Below are positions 12,401 through 26,335 of a stretch of 64,000 nt of DNA, piece by piece. Where the stretch lies: the NCBI GenBank assembly GCA_036345935.2, contig JADWOT020000008.1:2030387-2094386 (forward strand), written 5' to 3'. The DNA comes from Taenia hydatigena. Taxonomy: Eukaryota; Platyhelminthes; Cestoda; Cyclophyllidea; Taeniidae. Positions within the stretch are counted from its first letter, which is position 1; the number at the start of each line of letters is the position of its first letter. The notes below the pieces were generated by a model that saw nothing but the letters and a program-made list of their open reading frames with translations, did not search any database and was not told where the DNA came from. The translations under genes were made by a program, and so were the position numbers.

Positions 12401-15400
12401 AAGTACGTCTTCATCTCTTGGGTGTACAAAAGAAATTTAAATAGGTGGGTAATCCAGCCCTATTTTGTGCAAAGACCGTATTCTACATTTTATGTGCTGG
12501 TTCGCACGGTTACTTACATCCATGCTGAAAACCACTTCTACTTTCGTTTCAGGTTGCTTGGAGCCTCACGACTTTTTAGAACGGTACTACGCTTTGAGAC
12601 ATGTAATGTTCTATACATAAAACAAAGCTCTTTAGGGTTCTCGGTTTCCAGTTCAGGATAATGCTCACCATAACTTGATTAAAGTATGCATGAGCATGCA
12701 AAGGGTGGAGGCTTATAAAGGAAGCATTGCAATTCTACACCCGTAGGTCAAGATTCTAGTGCATGCTGTGGTCAAAATGAAGTAGACTGTTGACCAGTTC
12801 TGGCAAAGATCCACAAGCATTAGGCCTAAATATTCAGGATCCGGTGATATATGTTTGATTTAAGCCAAATCTCTGGGAACATTAAAATAAGCCAAAAAAC
12901 CCCTATTTTGCTTTACCATTTGATATCCAAGCTTTACTTTAAGTTCGAAGTTTAAGAATGGCTCAAGCTATTTAATTTTGGAGCATGTGGAACAAAGGAG
13001 TAGAAATTATGACTATCTAAATTACCTTATACTTTGTTCCAAATGGCTACTTTGAAAAAAATTCACTGAGTAGTTTCAAGGCCATCAAATAGATTCTAAA
13101 AGAAGTTTCTGCGCAGCTCCATTAAAAGCAACGCGGTCATTGAGTCCAGTTGGCAGTTCAGTTTCAAGGCATTTGTTGAGGAATTAAGAGTAGCGTTTTA
13201 TTTGAGATTTTATGTGATTGCTGGCATCTAAGATCTTCTTTCATTCAAGTCAAAGCCTGTTGCAGAATACTGTCTTATTGCTAGATTTCATTAAATATTT
13301 ATTCTTTCCAGCTTTCTTTCCACATTTTTAAGCTGAGCCCCTTTTTTAATTAGCATGTCTTTAGGGCAGACATATTCTAATGATAATTTTGAGCACTGCA
13401 ACATTACAGAGACCACCCTTAAGTTCAGAGATTAATCTTTATGTGTTGCATTAATACGCTTGCAATTAATTTCCTCCTCAAATCTGCCTCAGTTGAATTG
13501 GTAAATTAAAGTGACCAGCAAGAGTGTCTGAGTGAAGTCTAACTGAAAAGAAGCATTAGAGGCTGGGGGAGAAGCAAAGGGAATGATTCAAGTGCCTCTA
13601 AAAGCGTTTAATGCTGCACGAAACGTGCATGTGGTCCTCTCTTTCATTTTCCTCCTTTGTTACCCCAAAGAGCCACAGGACTAGACCGGGCTTCCCTCGC
13701 ATCTGTTGCTGTCAGCGCTGGCTCTGGTCAGGAGGTGCCTTGTTTGTGTAGGCAGTCTTTCTCCCTATGTGCTTAGAAGCTGACCTCAAGCACATGACCG
13801 CATGATCACTTACTAGTTAGCCCTAGCCAAGCAAATGCATGCAGTAGATTTCAATTCTTGCTCAGTTTTCTCATCCACATTTTAATGAGCTCTATCAAAG
13901 CGGTGAATTATACTTGGAAATAACTCACTACTTTGCACCGTAGTTCCTTGATTCAAACTACCTAGAAGATCGAATGAGGTCCAAATTGTAAAGAATTGCA
14001 GCAGAGTATAACGGTATCGAACAGGACAGGCTGACTTTCAGAACACGATTTTCATCACAACAGGAAACACAGAAGTCTAAAGCAATTAGTCCCAATTTGT
14101 TTTCTGTTTTTTTTCAAGTGAATTAAAGCAAGCTAACAAACAATTTAACCTTAACAATATGGGATAAATGCAAAACAGTTGGAATGATGCGCATCTGAAG
14201 CAGATTCAACATTTATGCCATATAATTTAGCTTTTAATGCTAAAGATTTTATTGTCGGATAAATGCACTTGTATGCGTCCATTTCTTTTGGGCAGAAACA
14301 CAAATACCCAATGAGATTCAATCAGTCAGGGTTCATTCTTTCGCATGCAAGGCAATTTTTCACTGCAACAGTAAATATAGCTACATGTTCCATGCAGGAG
14401 GGCTAAGATCATTATTTGCCAAGGAGAACTGATCTGACCCACCCAACCAACTTCACTTTTGCAGTAAAGTTAAGTCTTTCAAACCAAGTGAAATGTGTTG
14501 GACTTTCACACGGAGCACTTTTGTATAACAGGACAACCAGACGCAGTTGTGCGACTTCCATTAATAAAATTAGTAAGTCACTAGGCCTCCTTTACAAAGT
14601 GATGAGAACCTGCAATTACATTCACATTCGTAAACGACTTCAGCACTCAGGATAAGGAGAAACCTAATCGCATCTATTTTTATTTAGATCCCAGCTCTTA
14701 TTACCCGACCATGTGTTCAAATTCGTTGATGATTTTATAGCTGGTCAAACCAATTGCTAAGAACGGATAATTTCTATTACGCGGAGAGATAGAGATCAGA
14801 GAAAAATGAAACAGAGGTTAGGAAAATGCTCCTCACGCTCTTCTTCTCTTTCTATTCTGTTTTTGCTGAAGCGCAAATCCCATTGTTGTGCCTAACAACG
14901 ACAATGGGAAGAAAGGTCTTTCACTGTGCTGCTTCTATTATCTTGTGGAAGCCATCCGCTAATTTTAACTATTTCTAACAACGAAAAGTTTCTTTTAGTC
15001 CTTTTGGTTCTGCGCATTTCTTACTCCATACATCAAAATGCAAACATAGTGGCCCTTGAGAATCCGACCCTTGTGTAAGCATCGGAACGACTTGCTGATG
15101 TTTTGACTCGGTTCAGTAAGTTCTTCTGTCATGGATTTAGTTCATTCAGTTGCACCTTAAACTCTTGTAATTCTTAAGTTGCTAACTTCGAGATCTCTTA
15201 ACAATTAATGCTTTTATGCAAACGCATGTACATGCAGCAAAGATCCGAAGCCAGTGAGGACAGCATAGCGTTTGTAAGAAAACTCTGGTGAAATATTCGC
15301 GAGGTGTAAATGCACTGCTCAGTATACTGACGGTGGCATTCCCGGCTTTCAAGCTATAAAGGCGCTTCTGATATTTTCTAATCTACCAAGAAGCTGAAGC

Positions 15401-18400
15401 AAGGTAAGGAACTTTAAAAGCGCAAGTGTCATGACAAAGGAACCCAAGTTATTTTGGTGGATACAATTTCAAAGAAGTCGTTTTCAGGACTTAAATCCAA
15501 CAATGCTAACACACTTCCTCACCAAGCAAAGTTGATTTCTTGTCTTCACCATTGTAAACTAATGTTAAATAAGACTATTTTTTTGGCCAAAAATAGGAAA
15601 TTGTTTGGAAATCGCAAGCGAAAGATTAAAGAAATACACATTTTTATGAATGAGAAGTTCAACACGTAAAGCAATTTCAACAATTTTGATAAATTAACAC
15701 TTACAAAAAACGAATCGCAAACTGCTAGTTTATTTGGCCAGTTTGGAGACCACTTGGATTTATAAATTATTATTTCCATCGTCTAATCTGAGTAGTTCTC
15801 CTAATATAGTCACTTGCTATTTTGTTCAGTAAACTTGGAAAGTAGAGTTTCCAGCGTCAGCTAATTAAAAACTATAAGGGGAAAAAGATGATTTGGACGT
15901 AATGTGGTTTTGATTTGGAACTTCGAGATGCAGAACTTTAGACAGGATGTGGACTTAAAGTGAAAACCACTTTCGTAAATAAATGTCTTTCACCGGTTCT
16001 TTTCCTTTTTAAGGAAGAGTTTGAAACACTTCTGACAAATCCGATTCGAATACGATGTCATGCATTCGGCATCCCAGAATCGTTTTCATTTAATGTGACC
16101 TGCTGATGGAATGTAAATCAAAGAACACAAGGGATAATAGAATAAAATTGGGACCCCCAGATGCATAGGATGATAATTAAATTTGCAAACCATCAGACGT
16201 TATTCGTGGCAAGATTTTATTACAAAACGAAATTGGTTCCGATTACGTTGCATTTGACTTGGCGTTTGGAAGCGATTACTTTCCAGCAACTTGGAATTTA
16301 CAGATCCTGGACTGAATGCCTAGGTCTATTTATCATTTATGTAGTCAAAAAGTAAATCATTTGTGATCTAGCTCTTTCCTAACCTATATTAGGAGGATGG
16401 TTAAATATTGGTGCTTAATGCTTGGTGAGATGTTGCTCTATCCAAAATGGCCATTGCAGAATGCACCATCCAAGGCGGTGCATATTCTAGCTACAGCGAA
16501 AAATGAAATATAAGTTTGCTTTAAAAGAAAAGGCGCTATTGACAGAAACTCTCCTGTGGTGCAATGAAAGACCAACGCCAGCGACACATATCGATTTCAA
16601 ATCGGGTGCAAGTGCTGAATTACAAAAAAGTTGAAAAATCCCAAGGAACTTATTTCATTTTTTACTCGAAGTGGATGATCGATGACACCATAATTTGCAA
16701 GTACTGATACTCTTGCGAATATGAAGACGATCTCAGTAGTGGAAAATGCTCATCGAGATGAGCAGTCGCTAAGGTCCTCTTGGAGTTGGTTCTAAAGTTG
16801 TTTCGTCATCCATGTTTCTTCTCCACAAAAACATCTCTATTTTGACAATGGAAAACTTTCAATAAAATAAGGAAAGCAGAAAAAGAAGATAAAGCTCCAA
16901 TTTCGTCGAGGCGACAAGCATCCTGATTTCATTAGTCATTTCAGTGCAGAGGATTTAGGGAGCTCAAGCCGGCATCTGCAGCTGCCGATGTATACGCATG
17001 ATTGAGATGAGATACCATGCGATTTCACCCTTTACGCGTGTCCAAAAACGAGTCATGCTGCCATTTCATAAGTTTGGATGGGAAAAATGCCTATTTTGTG
17101 TCAAGTTTGAGTCCAATTTTTATTAAGCAGAATTGAATTCCTTTTCCTCTCGCTTAGCACCAATTGTAAACTGTAGTTTTACTCGTAGTCTGAGGCCGTG
17201 ATAAGCCAAATTAGCAATGAGGATCGCATCCCATTAACGCATGGGCTAACTGGGAAGTGATGTTATGGGCTGCAGAACATGCTGTAGAAGGAGATTATGG
17301 TTACCACACAGAGATGAGTGTTCACGTATCTAGGCGCATACATAAATGCAAAGCCAATTCGCAAATTCACAGGAACGTGTTAACTTTAGACCTCAACGTT
17401 GTTTTCTTTAAAGATACTTTAGCAAACAAATTTGGGGAAGCGAGAAACTGTTAGGAAATGCATAAAAGTTACAAAATTTTGGCATCCTTACCCTTTACTG
17501 TGAAGCCATTTGGAAGTGACCTGCCGTCAATGTTTCTAACGTGGGACAGGTGGCCAAATTTAGCCGGACGACATCCAACTAGATGTGCAGATAATGGGTA
17601 GCAGGGAAGATATGCTGGTATGTGGATCAAGTCTCAATAAGGACCGAAGTACCCAAATTCAACTGCACACTTCACTGCCAAGTGGGCTAAGTATACATCA
17701 CTGATATCAATTGAGTAGCAGTGAGTGCAACCATGACTTTCACATCTAATGCACAGTATGCATTTGGACATTGAACTGTAATGCAAAGCATTTGTAGCAT
17801 TTGTCCTAAGTAGTGAATTGGCATACTACGAATTACACTGTAATGTTCCTGCGCTAAATTACTTACATAAGCTTTAGTTTATCCTAATTTTCTGATTCCA
17901 TTACTATCTGGGAAGCTTTTGAACAAACATCTTGCTGTCACCAATTGGCCATCGGTAGCAGCAAAGTTAAAACATATTTTGCCGTCTCGAGGCCGAAACT
18001 AAAGCTTGTGAAAATTCCTTTGCATTTCCTGCGTCCACCCGCGTCGGTGTCCTAGCGTTACATCAACGGCGATCGCTAGATAAAAGTGTGCCGATTCCAT
18101 TACCTTGCAGACTTTTGAGTGTGATGAGGATCGATATCGGGCCGCAGTCAAGAATCGTCTGCGAAAAGGCTGCTCTTTTGGTGACAAGAGCGTCTAGTTT
18201 TGACCATGATATCCCCTTGTTTTCATATTACAAGTAGCCTGGTGATGACTTGCGGACCCTCTTATAATGATTACATTCTCGATAACAACGCGCATTAATC
18301 TTACAGCTGAGACACTGTAAGCTGGTTGTCCGCCCGTAAAAACCCAGTATTGCACTTAAACAAAAGGTGTTTTTCCTCTTGCATTCGAAAAATACTACCT

Positions 18401-20703
18401 ACTATTATCACATTGTCGTCACCGAACTCACATACTGTGATTAGTTAATTTAGGATTAATGGAGTGGATAGTAATTTTCATGTCCTAGAGAGGATGAGCG
18501 CATTAAAATGTGTAGATTCCAGCATCATTAGGGATGTCAAAATGATCAAAAAAAAGAGATATGCAAAAAATAAATTATGATACCAGTCGGGAGAGTGAAA
18601 ATCATCCCATCTGCCATTGAATAGCATTGGCAATCAGATAAAGAGTCTGACTATCGCTATTTCTCAATCGAGAATATGCATCACGATGCATTCCACGGCT
18701 TTTGACGTCTGGTGTCCGTGACGCTTAATTTTACCACAGTGGAAAGTCAATCATTCTACTAAGTGTAGTCTTACCTGCGCAATTCTCCTGTTGCAGTGGA
18801 TTTGTGCCCAATAAAATGGAGTAAAAAGGAGAACACAAGATGAGATAATCGTTACGAACACCAACCATCAACAGCAGTGTAATATATTACGACGCTCAAC
18901 TTGCTTAGAATGGTAATGGAGCATTGGAGAAGTATTTGTACCGCAATGAAGTACCCTAAGTGAGCCACCAGATTTTAGCCTAAATTTCAGAGAGCATTGT
19001 TAAATATTAGGCGTGTATGCTACAAAGAAATTTGTTGCTTCATCTCATCAAGTGCTTTTTACTTTCCGACAACTTTTGTCCTTTTGAATTAAATTACACC
19101 CAGCTCAATTCCTCACCATGTGTAACTAAGCGAAAAGTATATTGTGCAGCTGTTAAACAAAGTTGAACCAATGGAACCCTATTTTACTTCACGGCTATTG
19201 CTTTAGGCACGCAAAATTTTATGACTGCTAACGCTTAACATGAAATCATTATGAACAACGGATTCTGTTGAGCAGTTTGCTCGGTAAAGCTCTGTTTGTC
19301 AGTCGATTCACTGCAGTCATTGCTGCCATCACTGATCGTGTCCCCAACATTGTAATGTGGGAAAGCATTCTAATGTTTTGGGTCGTACGCAATCACATGC
19401 GCACATGCTTTGGTGTGCAGCGTACCTTTACATCATGGATGTGTGTATGTATGTATGTGAAAGCGCGCTTTCATTTAGATCGAATGCACAGGATTTATTG
19501 TTTGTATAATTTTGTTTAAGTATACAAATGTGTGTAGGTGTGTTTCCCTCTCAAAGGTGGATGCACACACATAGTGACAGCACATGACAGAAAACATCGC
19601 AAGTCGCTGATCAGGAAGATAAAACGCGTACTGCACGCAATTGGAAATTAGTTCATAATCAAAGGGACTTATCCTGTTAATCTTTGAACAAACAAAATAT
19701 TCAACTTGAGCAGTTTTAATACTTAGCCCCTTTGCAAATTTTCACGCTTAAAAAGACAAAGTTGAAGACAAGTGATTTGACTGAAATTGATAAGCTTAAA
19801 TAACATAAGGTGACTGTTAGGTATGCACAAGAAGCTAGTTGGAGAACTCCCTGTTTGGCGAAACTATAGCTGCGGTTTAAAATTAATAATTTGCCCGATA
19901 ATTTTTTCTCTGTTCCCCGAATACGAAAGCAGTAACTCTATTCCGATAAAAGGAATTCAGTTCTTTCGCCCTGGCAAAGGGTTCTCCACAGAATTCAAAA
20001 CAAAAGGCCTTCTCAGTTTAAAGCAAAGTTGACGATGCCTATTTCGTAGCCTTGAGAATGTAGGGAAATCCTAGTATGTTTTGCTTAATGGCAAATCTTG
20101 TTAATTTACAGTGTGGTGAATTGCAGGAACTCCTTAGAGTTATTGCACGAAACTGCCTTAGAGCATTGATGCGCTAATTTTCATTGCCATCAGTGAGATT
20201 TTTAATGTCTCCTGCTTATTAATGCATTATTTGTCTGCGCACACCTCTTTCTTTTCGGTCATTGCGAACACACAAATGATGGCCGACTGACTAACAATCT
20301 AATTGGAATCAGCAACACATCGCAAGTTGTAATTTGCTCACACTTTTAGAGGCATTGAGTTGCTCTAAAATTGTTCACAGATTATTTGCTTCTCCTGCCG
20401 GCAACGCTGTCTTCGACAAGACCATTTTGCAGATGGCGACATGCCAATACGTAAGTGGACTCCACGCTGACTCATCAGCAGTGCACACTCTGTTGTTTGA
20501 AATACGCCTACATCTGTCTCCATCCACCCTCCTTCCTCAACACGCACATTTACCTCTGCCTCCGCTACCTCACTGTCCACGTGTCAGTCAGTCATATAGC
20601 AATTGCTCGAGTGCACACACATACGCGTCCCGACTTTATGCAACTGTTGAAGCAAAATTTAGTGATTTGTTATGTTAGGGGAAGATAAAATGGACCGAGG
20701 GGT

Positions 20704-20786
20704 GCGGACAGTGTAGGCAAAGTGACGGGACGGAAAAGTGCTGAATTCATAACCCAGAAGTTTGTGGATCGAAACCATGCTCCGCT
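20704..20786 (+). repeat. tRNA-like element (SINE head or tRNA pseudogene)
   Basis: GCGGA at 20704 can pair with TCCGC at 20781-20785 as an acceptor stem. An A-box-like TAGGCAAAGTG follows (10 of 11 consensus positions), then CAT in an anticodon-loop-like place, and a B-box-like GGATCGAAACC. The last two acceptor pairs mismatch and the body is longer than a normal tRNA, so it is probably a SINE head rather than a working tRNA gene. Confidence 0.42.
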
Positions 20787-22432
20787 AGCTGATTGCTTAC
20801 ACACTCGCATGGTCGAGTAAGGCTTTCGCTTGCATCAACGCTTTGCTTATCCGGTCTCCAAGTGTTTAAATGCCACTTCTCTTCCGCTCTCTACCCTCAC
20901 TTCTGCCGACTAGGCGGCAGGTGCTGCCAGCGTGCCAACATGCGGTCACGTAATTTGTGGATGCCAATTGCACTTACTCTCAGTCCATGAGCATTCAGAA
21001 ATTCGGCCCATTTCGCTAAAAGACCTACAACTTAGTGTCTGCATAGAATACTAGGGATATCAAAATAAACATAAGCTCATGTTCATAAACCAGTTCTGTG
21101 AATAAGAACGGTGAAGCGTGGATTAATGAAAATTGAAAATTTCCTATTCTATTGTCATCCGTGCACCTAAGCTAAGCGGTGGCACAAAATATGCACCCAA
21201 TTTGCTGGTGAATGATACATAAGATGACTAAATCATCAGCTTTGGCTTACCAGGCTAAAGCAGTTGCGCCCTTAGGAAGTAATCGGAGAATTTTTCGGAC
21301 TAATGGCAGATTAATGCCTAGCCATGTAATATCACCAAATGCTCTGGTTTCCAAGCCTTTTTAGGCTCTGCATATTTCGGTTGCGGACCGGACCATCCTC
21401 TATCATTACTCAGCTTTGGATCAATATAGGAGGTAAAGCATGAAGGTTTCGGATAGACACATTTTCCTTCTCATTCTGGCATGAGCTTTACAAATTCATC
21501 AGTTATGGCATCCTCCTGAAATTCGTATCGATATTTTTTCTAACTCACACATAGTCGCAATCGTTAAGCCGAACTTCTAGCTCGGGAGTGCCTTATGCGC
21601 ATCACTGTCGATTGCACATTTCAATTTACCAAACTAAAAACAATAATTTTGTAGCATGATTAAAGAAGAGTTCCATTTACCTAGTAATATTCTCAACGCA
21701 AAACCTATTTGGGTGCCTTTGGGCAGTTTTCTCAGACAACTTAATACGTTACCTTGTGTTCTTGTCCCGTATGCATTCGAGGTATTCTGCATAAAGTGAA
21801 AAGGTGGACATTGGCACGAATCAACAATTGATGATGGCAAACTCAACAATAAAGAGTTCCAGTCCGATAGGTAGGGTAGCAGTCATCGCCTTAAAATCTA
21901 GCATTCTGTTTGTAAAAGCGTCGTCTACACAAGCCATTACATTCTCCAACCTGCGAAATTTTCTAGTTGCGGCAAGTTTCTCCCACATAGAATGTCAGTG
22001 GGCTGATTTCTCCTTTTGCGCAATGGCAACCATGTCTCTCTGATAAGAATCCATGTTCTGAGCAAGTGTTTTCGTTGGACTGCTCTCTTCTGTTTAAAAG
22101 AGTGTATTGTTAACGTGAGATGGATTATGCATGGAGACAGGGAAAAGGAAAAACAACTAAGAAAAATGTTGATACTTTTAAAAGTTCATTATTTTTAACT
22201 CCACACCTCGAAGCATTAAGCCAACTTGTGTAATACGGGCTTTCAAGAGTTGCCTGCAACTGGATTCGCCACTACATTTTCCCACTTGGCAAACGATAAA
22301 TTATATATACCACCCTGAAAATTCAGTAGAGAAGATAAAGCAGGAAAAAAGGCGCAAACATGCTCTGACTAGCATTCAATGCACGTCGATTTTGATTACA
22401 CAAGCCTTTTTCCCCTCACACTTCCAATCTAT

Positions 22433-22735
22433 TTACTTAAGCGCATTCAGTGCATTTGCACCCTCTACCTCCTTCTCCATGTCGTCACCACGACGGGCGC
22501 ACATGTGTGTGCAAATAGACGTGCAATGACTAGCATGCGTAGCGGTGCATGATGCTACACATTGGAGTGGGAAAGAGGATGCTGCGCAGCGAAGATGAGT
22601 GTTTGCAGTGCTCCAAGTTGAGGAGGATAGCAGTGCAGGTGAAGTGGCATGTAATAGGCAAGTAGGGGACAGGTGGTAAAGGGGGAGAAAGGAAGTAGGA
22701 AGGGAGGAAAGAAAGAAGGAGAGGGCCAGCAACAC
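22433..22735 (-). repeat. Strand-biased purine/pyrimidine tract
   Basis: The plus strand is strongly purine-rich at 22660-22730 (AGGAAGTAGGAAGGGAGGAA), and the minus strand is correspondingly pyrimidine-rich. The long minus-strand frames here are a product of this bias. A similar tract of opposite polarity follows at 22825-22930. Confidence 0.4.
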
Positions 22736-22739
22736 CAAG

Positions 22740-22830
22740 TACCAACCCTACCCGAGGTAGCCTAACCTCGTGACCGGACGAGAACCGGTGCTTTCCACGT
22801 GGTATGGTCGCTTACGTCTACATTGCTTCA
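22740..22830 (+). repeat. Fragment related to the 38.3 kb SINE-like element
   Basis: It contains CGAGAACCGGTGC, followed by GTGGTATGG, in a GC-richer island between two pyrimidine/purine-biased tracts. It shares the 13-base core with 38325-38340 on the opposite strand. No clear B box is seen. Confidence 0.28.
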
Positions 22831-23320
22831 CACCTCTCACCTTCACTCTCTTCTCCTCCATCACTCACCTCTCATATCACACCTTACTCCACTGCTACCT
22901 TCATCTCTCCAAAGTTCAACTGTTTTTCCTTCCTGAAACATTAAAGTCAGTTCAGCCCAAATGCTGCTCCAGTAAAGCACAACGCGCCCACCATGATGAC
23001 AGTAGTATGCTGAATATGGCTTTAAAACTGTCAAGCTAGAAAAGCCACTGTCGATTAAATATCTTTGACTTTTGGAATTCGTGTTGATACAGGAAAGTAC
23101 TTAATTTAATCGCAAGATATCAGCCAAAAATTGTTTAATGTAAATAGGCCAAAATCAAATGGATTTGTTGAAAACCGATAAGCAAATACAAAAAATTGCA
23201 TAAAATAAAACTATCAGGCCTCATGCTTAAGGGCTACACATTACATGAGAAATGGACCGTCGTTATCGTTCAAATCCTCCTTCTCACGATTACTGCCAGC
23301 CAGAGTATATTACAATTTCA

Positions 23321-23690
23321 TTAACTTAGATTACAGGCCATCCACACAGGCTTAGTTGGAAGTAAAATAGTAGCTTCTCCTGGCTTCGGCGGAATCAACG
23401 CTTTCGTCATGCACGAGGTCCCACTTCTCGCTTCTCGCCCCAAATGTATATTTAGAGCGCAATATTTACGACACAAGTGAACAAGGCGTTGCTTGTTTCC
23501 CTTCGATTCTCTCTTGTCTTCTGTCTTATACTTCTTCAAAGGACGTAATTTCACTGGGAGGTCTAAGACGACTACCTCCTTGTCACTCGAAGATCCATTT
23601 AAATAACAAATTATTGCAACGATCCCTCTTCTTACTGGCACCGTCTTTGGTACTCTTCTTATTGGATGTCTTTGATTGCGCTATCTAGTG
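23321..23690 (-). CDS. Basic hypothetical frame
   Basis: This open frame of about 120 codons (ATG-less extension included) has a Lys/Arg-rich middle (LRPLKKYKTEDKRESKGNK) and an AAGAAGAG-type repeat near its start (IRRVPK, VPVRRG). There is no low complexity and no recognised domain. Chance frames of this length do occur in a window this size, so coding status is uncertain. Confidence 0.22.
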
Positions 23691-26325
23691 GTTTTCGTTC
23701 AGTCATTATTGTGCAAAACTCATCTTCGTATCTAACCAGTGATGCGCCTTTGATTTTTGGCTAGAACGGAGTAACACAAAGTGGAAAAGGCTTCAGTAGG
23801 TAACTGAATTTTTATCACTCAATTAAAATCTTTATACCAAAGGTAATGTGGCTTGCAGTGTAGTCCAGGCAGGTGATATTGCCCGGATTTGTGTTCCAAG
23901 TCTCCATCCCGATAGACGTTGCTCCGAAGTTGCTTATTGTAATGCTTTGACAGAGGTTGGGTAGTATTGAGTGTCAGTTGCTCCTATAAGCTTTTAACAG
24001 GCTCACCCATCAGCTCGGCCAATACCACCTCAGAGACCTGTAGAAGGGAAACGTTCCTGGTCACTATACTGCAACTTGGTCGTGAGTTCTCAAGCAAATC
24101 GTTTGAAGTCAGAGTTAGTGTAGTTAAATGCATAATTTTAAAATGGTTAATTCAAGGCATTTCTTTCAGCGAAAAGTGAAGCAGTCACTTCTATAAACAT
24201 GGGAAGCCCACCTAACGTGCTGTTTTATCGATGCCATTTTCGTATCAAGTTGCTGAATGAAGTTAAAGGTTTTGATCATATTTGTGCGACGTTATTTGTT
24301 ATGGAATGATAGGTTATTTATGTAAGATTTTAGGGGCTGTATATGATAGAATGCCTTTGCCAAGGAAAGATGAAGAAACTACCTAGACCCAAAATTTATG
24401 TTACACCGGTCGAATACCGCTACCGCAATTGCAAATAGATTGAGCTACGTGCATTATAAGACAATTTCTTGCAATGGAATCGAGAACACTGAGCCGTAAC
24501 ATTATGGGAAGGCCCAGTTTCAAGCTGTCTACAGTACTTACAAAAAAGTCTTAAAGCTCATCTGCTCTGGTTCCATGGTCTGCAAAAATTGTTGAAGTTA
24601 AAAGCTAAAGAAGATGGTTAAGGTAGGGGTAAATTTTCCGCTTAAAGTGGCAGCACATATTGTAATAAAACACCTTATGGGAACGTGAGGCAAGAATGCT
24701 GAATTGGTGTCCATAATTTCTCCCGAGTTTTTGATGTTGTTCAATCACTTTATTTATTTCGCAAAACTATAGACAAATCGGACAACACACACATGTACTT
24801 ACTAAAACTCCATCTATAGTTAAAATGGATTAATTAAATCTCATCAATTGCTACAAGCGTTGTGTCACAGAGGATGACAACACAGAGTTTCGTCCAATTT
24901 AAGCACCTTCAGAGCAAGTGATGGCCATTTGGGTTGAAGCAACAGACAGTAGACTGAATGCTCTCAGCATCAAGTAGCCTAATGTGGAAGCTCTTCAGAT
25001 ATTTCTGCACATAGATGCGCATTATTAATGCTCATGTGCGCCTTAAGTTGAATGGAAGCTGCTATGATGATGATCCTGAGTAACGCGGTACACTCTAAAC
25101 ACCCAAAGTCATACCATTCGCTGAATTAAGAGAAGTCAAAGTGAATTTGGAATATTTTCTATGTTTAGTGGGCACTATCAATTAAAATGAGCCAATTAAC
25201 GGCACGTGGCAATATGAATAAGTTTGAATCCAGCCGTGGTGTGAAAATTGGATTTCTATGGACTACAGTCAGTTTCCATACATGCTAGTGTCTCAGTTGC
25301 TTAGACCTCTACTGAGTTACTTAAGTAGCATGCTTAACCAAGATTTCACCGATTTAGTACATGCAGAGATTGTTCCAGTTCTGGAGAATCCTATGGAACC
25401 TGATACGAAGGAATCTGAAAGGCACCTTTATCGTCCTACATTACACGTTTTGAAAGGTAGTGTATTTAAATGGTCAAAAGGCATGTCTTCGCAGAGGTTG
25501 GTATGTCCTTCGGCCATTTGCCATCCCCTTCCTTACCTCCATACACAGTTACTCTTAAATGCAAGGTGAATTCTTCTGTGCAGCTTAAAGGATTCTACAA
25601 TTTTAGCTAGTCCAACTACACTTAAACACCAAAAGGGAAAGTGACGAGCCGGCATAATAGAAGTCACTTAGCACCATAATTTCCGTCGTCCAAATAATTT
25701 TTTAATGAGACATTAGTGATGTTTTGGCTACCATTAGGCTAAAGACTAACTGCGCGTTTGTACACATCAGTGGTATTGTAATGCTGATGCGCACGATTCG
25801 CCACAGTCCTCACCTACTTACAGTGTATTAGAGGCTGCTTCTATCGAAGAAGATATTGACAATTCTAAGGAAGATCGAATGGGGACGCGATCTGTGTAGT
25901 GTTCAAGGAGGGCTTGTCCACCTAATGTCAAAGCCTTCCTTTTGTTCAGGAAGTGATCTAGGACGTGTATCACAATGCATGCAACAAGTTAACAGGGTTC
26001 TGGTTCGAGTAATCTCAAAATTAACGTATTATAAGACATAAGTTTCATTTAAAGGTGTCCTTTTAGCAAACAACCCTTAAATTTATGCGGAAGACCAAAT
26101 TAAAAACGCGGCTCGATAGTTAGAAGGCAAATGGGGGAAAGTTAATAAAATTCAGTAAGCTTTACTCGCGCCTGCAGCGCTCAAAGTATTGGCTGAACTG
26201 TGCGACCGTTGCTCTTCTGCGTTTAAATAAAGCACAGAACTGAGGACAGTTGTAGTCAGCATATTTGCTCTCGTTTTGAATGCACTGCAAGCTCTAGCAC
26301 TGGATTTCGAGCATCTGACCTTCTG

Positions 26326-26333
26326 TGACGTCA
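26326..26333 (+). promoter_or_regulatory. CRE-like palindrome TGACGTCA
   Basis: The full cAMP-response-element consensus TGACGTCA lies two bases before the proposed ATG of the zinc-finger gene. A functional element would normally be further upstream, so it may be chance or mark a transcription start very close to the ATG. Confidence 0.25.
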
Positions 26334-26335
26334 AA

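Larger units (their letters stand above)
5521..20330. other. Long region without supportable genes
   Basis: AT-rich unique-looking sequence with only short chance-like frames (the longest is 137 codons on the minus strand at 9885-10298), one GT microsatellite and one pyrimidine tract. I found no splice-bounded conserved exon. It could be intron of a large gene or intergenic DNA. Confidence 0.4.
20990..26230. other. Mostly non-coding, repeats and one hypothetical frame
   Basis: Apart from the strand-biased tracts and SINE-like fragment at 22.4-22.9 kb and the basic frame at 23.3-23.7 kb, I see no gene. The frame at 25258-25569 (103 codons) lacks splice signals and recognisable motifs. Confidence 0.35.

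Noticed and set aside
20334..20688. Overlapping plus-strand frames of 114 and 77 codons
   Set aside because: Both pass through a C/T-rich stretch that suppresses stops in several frames at once.
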